Source: Paenibacillus sp. Root444D2 (GTDB taxonomy: Bacteria > Bacillota > Bacilli > Paenibacillales > NBRC-103111). From it: a DNA stretch of 64,000 nt. The stretch spans positions 338,915 through 402,914 of the forward strand of contig NZ_LMEO01000001.1 in assembly GCF_001426375.1 (NCBI RefSeq), read 5' to 3'. The notes below the pieces were generated by a model, which was not told the DNA's origin, ran no database searches, and worked only from the letters and a program-made list of their open reading frames with translations. The position numbers and the translations under genes are program-made. Of the stretch, positions 61,372 through 64,000 are shown piece by piece (within the stretch, counting starts at the first letter, position 1; every line of letters begins with the position of its first letter).

Positions 61372-61468
61372 TCCTCTCCCATGAGGCGATCGCGCAAGCG
61401 GTCGCCGTTATTATTTTATAATACAGATTGCTAAAAACCCTTATTTTTCTATAAGGGTTTATTTCTGT
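61372..61468. repeat. Right boundary repeat (candidate attR) with covarying hairpin
   Basis: The block repeats the left one: TCCTCTCCCATGAGGCG, hairpin GGCGATCGC-GCAA-GCGGTCGCC, CGTTATTATTTTAT, TACAG, and a second hairpin AACCCTTAT...ATAAGGGTTTATTT. Several stem changes relative to the left copy are paired, so the hairpin itself is maintained. Identity over about 95 bases is near 80 percent by eye. Confidence 0.75.
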
Positions 61469-61525
61469 AGCTTCTTATTAGATAGTGTTATTCAGTTATA
61501 CTAAAAAGAAAGATAAATCGAATGT

Positions 61526-63262
61526 TTATTCGGAATCCTTCGTTTCGTTGGCGTCCTCCTCCAGCCGGTGTTCCTGAGCAACTTGTGCCAGGGAATCAAT
61601 AACCGCCTGGGTTTTTACCTCAATTGCCTCTGGCCGACTACGGCCATACAGCCGTACATAGATCTGCTCAATCTCCTCGCCGGTTAGATCGCCTTGCTTT
61701 AGCAGCTCCGATGCAATGGCGTGGACGAAGTCGACGTGTTCCCTTACTAAATTCTTTACTTGGAGCATCTGATCCTTCAGAAGCTCGTTAATCTTTGGCC
61801 GGAGTGCCTTGAGTGCATCGGCACGAGAGCCCGTCGCAAGCCAACTGAATAGCTCATCGCCCATACCTACCATACCGAGGTAGGCACCGGCCATCTCTGT
61901 AGCTTGCTGCAGGTCGGAGGTGACACCGTTTAATTTTTTCCCCAAATACACCTCTTCCACCGCCCGAGCTGCCAGACAGACTTGAATCTCCGCTAATATC
62001 TCACTATCGCTTCGGTTATACCGTTCATGCGTCGGCTTGGTGGCAGCGAGACCGAGCGCGCCGCCCCGGCGGATGATCGTCACTTTCCAGACCCGGTCGT
62101 GAGGCTTCAATAGGTACTGGGCCACCGCATGACCGGCCTCATGGTAGGCGACATTCCGCTTCTCGTCGTCTCTCATGGAGCGGAGCGGCTGTTTGAGTCC
62201 CCACTCATAGGTTTCCATGGCAGCACGGAAGTCCTCGTAACTGGCTTCCTGGGCCCCCCGTTGGTGGGCGATAACAAGCGATTCGTTGACAATATGTTTG
62301 ATCTGCGCAGGGCTGTAACCGACCGTATCGAGCGCTGCTGCTTCCGGAGTTAGCGTAGAGTCCCTCTTCACCTTCCGGAGATAGTATTGGAAGACGTCCA
62401 CCCGACCATCATAGTCAGGGGTATCGACCCAAAGCTGCCTGTCGAAGCGGCCAGGCCGGAGCAGTGCAGGGTCGAGTACATCGGGCAGGTTGGTCGCAGC
62501 GACTGTCAGCACCGCCGGCCGCTCTGCTTTCTTGCGACGCAGCCCCAGCGACCGAAGCATCTTGGAAATCTTGGAGTTGTCGATGTTCGGCGGGTCCATC
62601 TGTAAGAGCAGCTCATTAAGCAGGCCAGAGCCGCCGCCCATGCCGAACATTCCTCCTGCTGCTCCTGCTCCCGCCTGGCGACTCATCCCGATCGCGTCAA
62701 TCTCGTCGATGAAGATGATGCAGGCGCCATACACAGTCGCCAGCTTCCGGGTCTTCTTGTAGAGGCCCATTACCTTCAGGTTGCCGACGCCGAAGAACAT
62801 GTTCTGAAAGCTGGGAGCCGAGGCATAAGCAAAAGGCACCTGCGCTTCGTTAGCGATCACCTGAGCCAGGTAGGACTTACCGGTGCCAGGAGGACCGCAG
62901 AGCAGCAAGCCTCTGATCGCCTCACCACCCATTTCCTTGAACTCCTTTACGCCTTTGAGCAGGGTGACGATCCGTTTGGCATTCTCAACGATTTCGGGGT
63001 TTCCCCGGTAGTCATCCCAAGTGGCCCCAGTCTCTCCAGGCAGAATCCAATACGTGCGTCCACGAGCTAGGAACCAAAAAAGGGCTACGAACTGGACAAT
63101 CATGAACATGATGGCAAAGAGCAGCTGCATCACAATACCGATAATAGTCAATGCGATATTCCAAGATGTCGGTCCTCCTGCCCATAACAGTATGCCGGTT
63201 AAGACGAGCGCTGCGACCCATAGGATGAATGTTCGCCACTTGATCCACTGATATCTCTTCAT
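61526..63262 (-). CDS. Membrane-bound FtsH-like AAA+ zinc protease
   Basis: Two N-terminal transmembrane helices (FILWVAALVLTGILLWAGG and LLFAIMFMIVQFVALFWFLA) lead to an AAA domain. Walker A is 'CGPPGTGKSYLAQVIA', Walker B 'CIIFIDEIDAIG', and the SRH 'LRPGRFDRQLWVDTPD'. The M41 zinc site 'VAYHEAGHAVAQYLL' follows. At 578 residues it is a short divergent FtsH relative with a Gly/Ala-rich insert (GAGAAGGMFGMGGGSG), not the housekeeping ftsH. It lies between two copies of the boundary-type repeat and pairs with a small membrane gene. Confidence 0.92.
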   Translation of the reverse strand: MKRYQWIKWRTFILWVAALVLTGILLWAGGPTSWNIALTIIGIVMQLLFAIMFMIVQFVALFWFLARGRTYWILPGETGATWDDYRGNPEIVENAKRIVTLLKGVKEFKEMGGEAIRGLLLCGPPGTGKSYLAQVIANEAQVPFAYASAPSFQNMFFGVGNLKVMGLYKKTRKLATVYGACIIFIDEIDAIGMSRQAGAGAAGGMFGMGGGSGLLNELLLQMDPPNIDNSKISKMLRSLGLRRKKAERPAVLTVAATNLPDVLDPALLRPGRFDRQLWVDTPDYDGRVDVFQYYLRKVKRDSTLTPEAAALDTVGYSPAQIKHIVNESLVIAHQRGAQEASYEDFRAAMETYEWGLKQPLRSMRDDEKRNVAYHEAGHAVAQYLLKPHDRVWKVTIIRRGGALGLAATKPTHERYNRSDSEILAEIQVCLAARAVEEVYLGKKLNGVTSDLQQATEMAGAYLGMVGMGDELFSWLATGSRADALKALRPKINELLKDQMLQVKNLVREHVDFVHAIASELLKQGDLTGEEIEQIYVRLYGRSRPEAIEVKTQAVIDSLAQVAQEHRLEEDANETKDSE

Positions 63263-63310
63263 GGACTCACTTCCTTTAAGACGGTTTGTATTATTCTATG
63301 AAAACCATAG

Positions 63311-63331
63311 GCCTCCCATGAAGGAAGGCCA
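63311..63331 (-). other. Intercistronic hairpin
   Basis: GGCCTTCC and GGGAGGCC pair with one mismatch between the small membrane gene and the protease gene. There is no T tract, so it may stabilise or process the shared mRNA. Confidence 0.45.
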
Positions 63332-63339
63332 CAGTCTTA

Positions 63340-63630
63340 TTATTGAAATTTTCTTTTAATGTCCAATACATACTTGAGAATTACTGCGATACCTCCAACG
63401 AAATAAAAAATCACAAGAGTCCACCCCGTAGGATCAGCTGGAATCAAGGATAAAACAATCTCTAATGGCAGGACATAATATAGAACATCTTTCAAATAAC
63501 CTAATACAAAAGTTGGGTCAAAAGAGCCTTTCCAAAAGGATTGGAAAAAGGCGATTAGAAAATCAATGATCATTAATCCAAATATGGCCCACATGGTGTA
63601 CATCATCCAGTCTGCAAGTGTAAATGTCAT
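63340..63630 (-). CDS. Small three-helix membrane protein paired with the FtsH-like gene
   Basis: The 96-aa protein has helices 'MYTMWAIFGLMIIDFLIAFF', 'LGYLKDVLYYVLPLEIVLSLI' and 'WTLVIFYFVGGIAVILKYVL'. GGTGGTGAT precedes the ATG. It is co-directional with the protease gene 78 bases downstream and probably co-transcribed; it could be an adaptor or substrate. No family recognised. Confidence 0.65.
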   Translation of the reverse strand: MTFTLADWMMYTMWAIFGLMIIDFLIAFFQSFWKGSFDPTFVLGYLKDVLYYVLPLEIVLSLIPADPTGWTLVIFYFVGGIAVILKYVLDIKRKFQ

Positions 63631-64000
63631 TTATCATCACCACCTTCCTACATACTATGCTAGGAATGTTGACATGATACAGCTTTTCCTTAATCTGCAG
63701 ATTTGTTTTAAATGGAGTTCGGCGCCACATTAATGTTATTCTTTAAATACAAAAAAATGGAGACTAACCCTTAGCAAAAGCACTTTCTCTCCTCTCCCTT
63801 GAGGTGATCGCGAAAGCTGGGCCTTGTTATCTTTTTAGTGTTTGTGGGACTCATTCATTTCATCTCAACTCAAAACGATTAAATGAAAAAAAGCCGCTAA
63901 GTGAGAGCACTGCAAAAGCCTTACTTTTGAACGAAGTGGATCTGCCAAATGGAAAAAGCATGAGATAAAGAAAAAAAGCAGTTCGTTCCTCATCAGAGGG
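63631..64000. other. Intergenic end of window with a third, degenerate boundary repeat
   Basis: TCCTCTCCCTTGAGGTGATCGC (63790 onward), in short form, continues to about 63840 with GTTATCTTTTTAGTG and resembles the element 2 boundary repeats, though its hairpin is decayed. The rest to 64000 holds no gene that I can support. Confidence 0.5.

Larger units (their letters stand above)
49919..61468. mobile_element. Integrated element 2 (defective prophage or satellite) with tyrosine integrase
   Basis: The block between two similar repeats (49919-50011 and 61372-61468) has an integrase, repressor, excisionase, phage-type regulators and a tape-measure gene, and is GC-richer than element 1. No capsid, portal or large terminase is present. 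The repeat copies are the best candidates for attL and attR, though they differ at about one base in six, so the true crossover core is not fixed. Confidence 0.8.

Overview
The window looks like a chromosome segment of a spore-forming Firmicute of the Paenibacillus type. Two mobile elements interrupt conserved housekeeping operons. Support for the host: the order rbgA-rnhB-ylqG-ylqH-yraN-comM, the lepB-rplS-trmD-rimM-khpA-rpsP-ffh-ylxM-ftsY-smc-rnc block, fabF-acpP-fabG-fabD-fabH-plsX-fapR under a FapR box, rpmF-yceD, and the sporulation-associated genes ylbL and ylbJ. Purine-rich ribosome sites and sigma-A type promoters are everywhere.

Region 1 (1 to about 22.4 kb) is the right part of an AT-rich prophage inserted inside comM; its left end and integrase lie outside the window. 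From right to left it holds: a 3xHTH protein and a frameshifted excisionase-like gene next to the junction; accessory genes including a secreted NucA/NucB nuclease; a divergent XRE/repressor promoter; a MazF-family toxin; a candidate replication module (winged-helix initiator followed by 8 iterons at 21-22 bp spacing); a 918-aa protein with two motif blocks matching single-polypeptide two-barrel RNA polymerases of the YonO/QDE-1 type; a small structured RNA with its own promoter and terminator; two HNH nucleases; an orphan Cas2-like protein; an SOS-type gene; and an HK97-type packaging/head operon (HNH, TerS, TerL, portal, ClpP-like protease, capsid, connectors).

Region 2 (22.4 to 49.7 kb) is chromosomal: the 3' part of comM, then genes mostly on the minus strand for RNA and ribosome maturation, protein targeting, chromosome condensation, fatty-acid synthesis (interrupted by a 138-bp tandem-repeat array between fabH and fabD), L32, YlbL/YlbJ, coaD and rsmD.

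Region 3 (49.9 to 61.5 kb) is a second, GC-richer integrated element with a tyrosine integrase, XRE repressor, three operators, excisionase, a candidate leader RNA, phage-like regulators, a tape-measure gene split by one in-frame TGA, and a HEPN-motif gene at its left edge. No capsid, portal or large terminase is visible, so it is a remnant or a satellite. It is bounded by roughly 95-bp imperfect direct repeats containing a covarying hairpin; a third degenerate copy lies at 63.8 kb beyond a membrane FtsH-like AAA protease and its small membrane partner.

The most unusual content is the two-barrel RNA-polymerase-like protein next to an iteron-type origin, followed by the two candidate structured RNAs (11.3-11.4 kb and 57.6-57.8 kb), the HEPN cargo gene and the repeated attachment-like hairpins.
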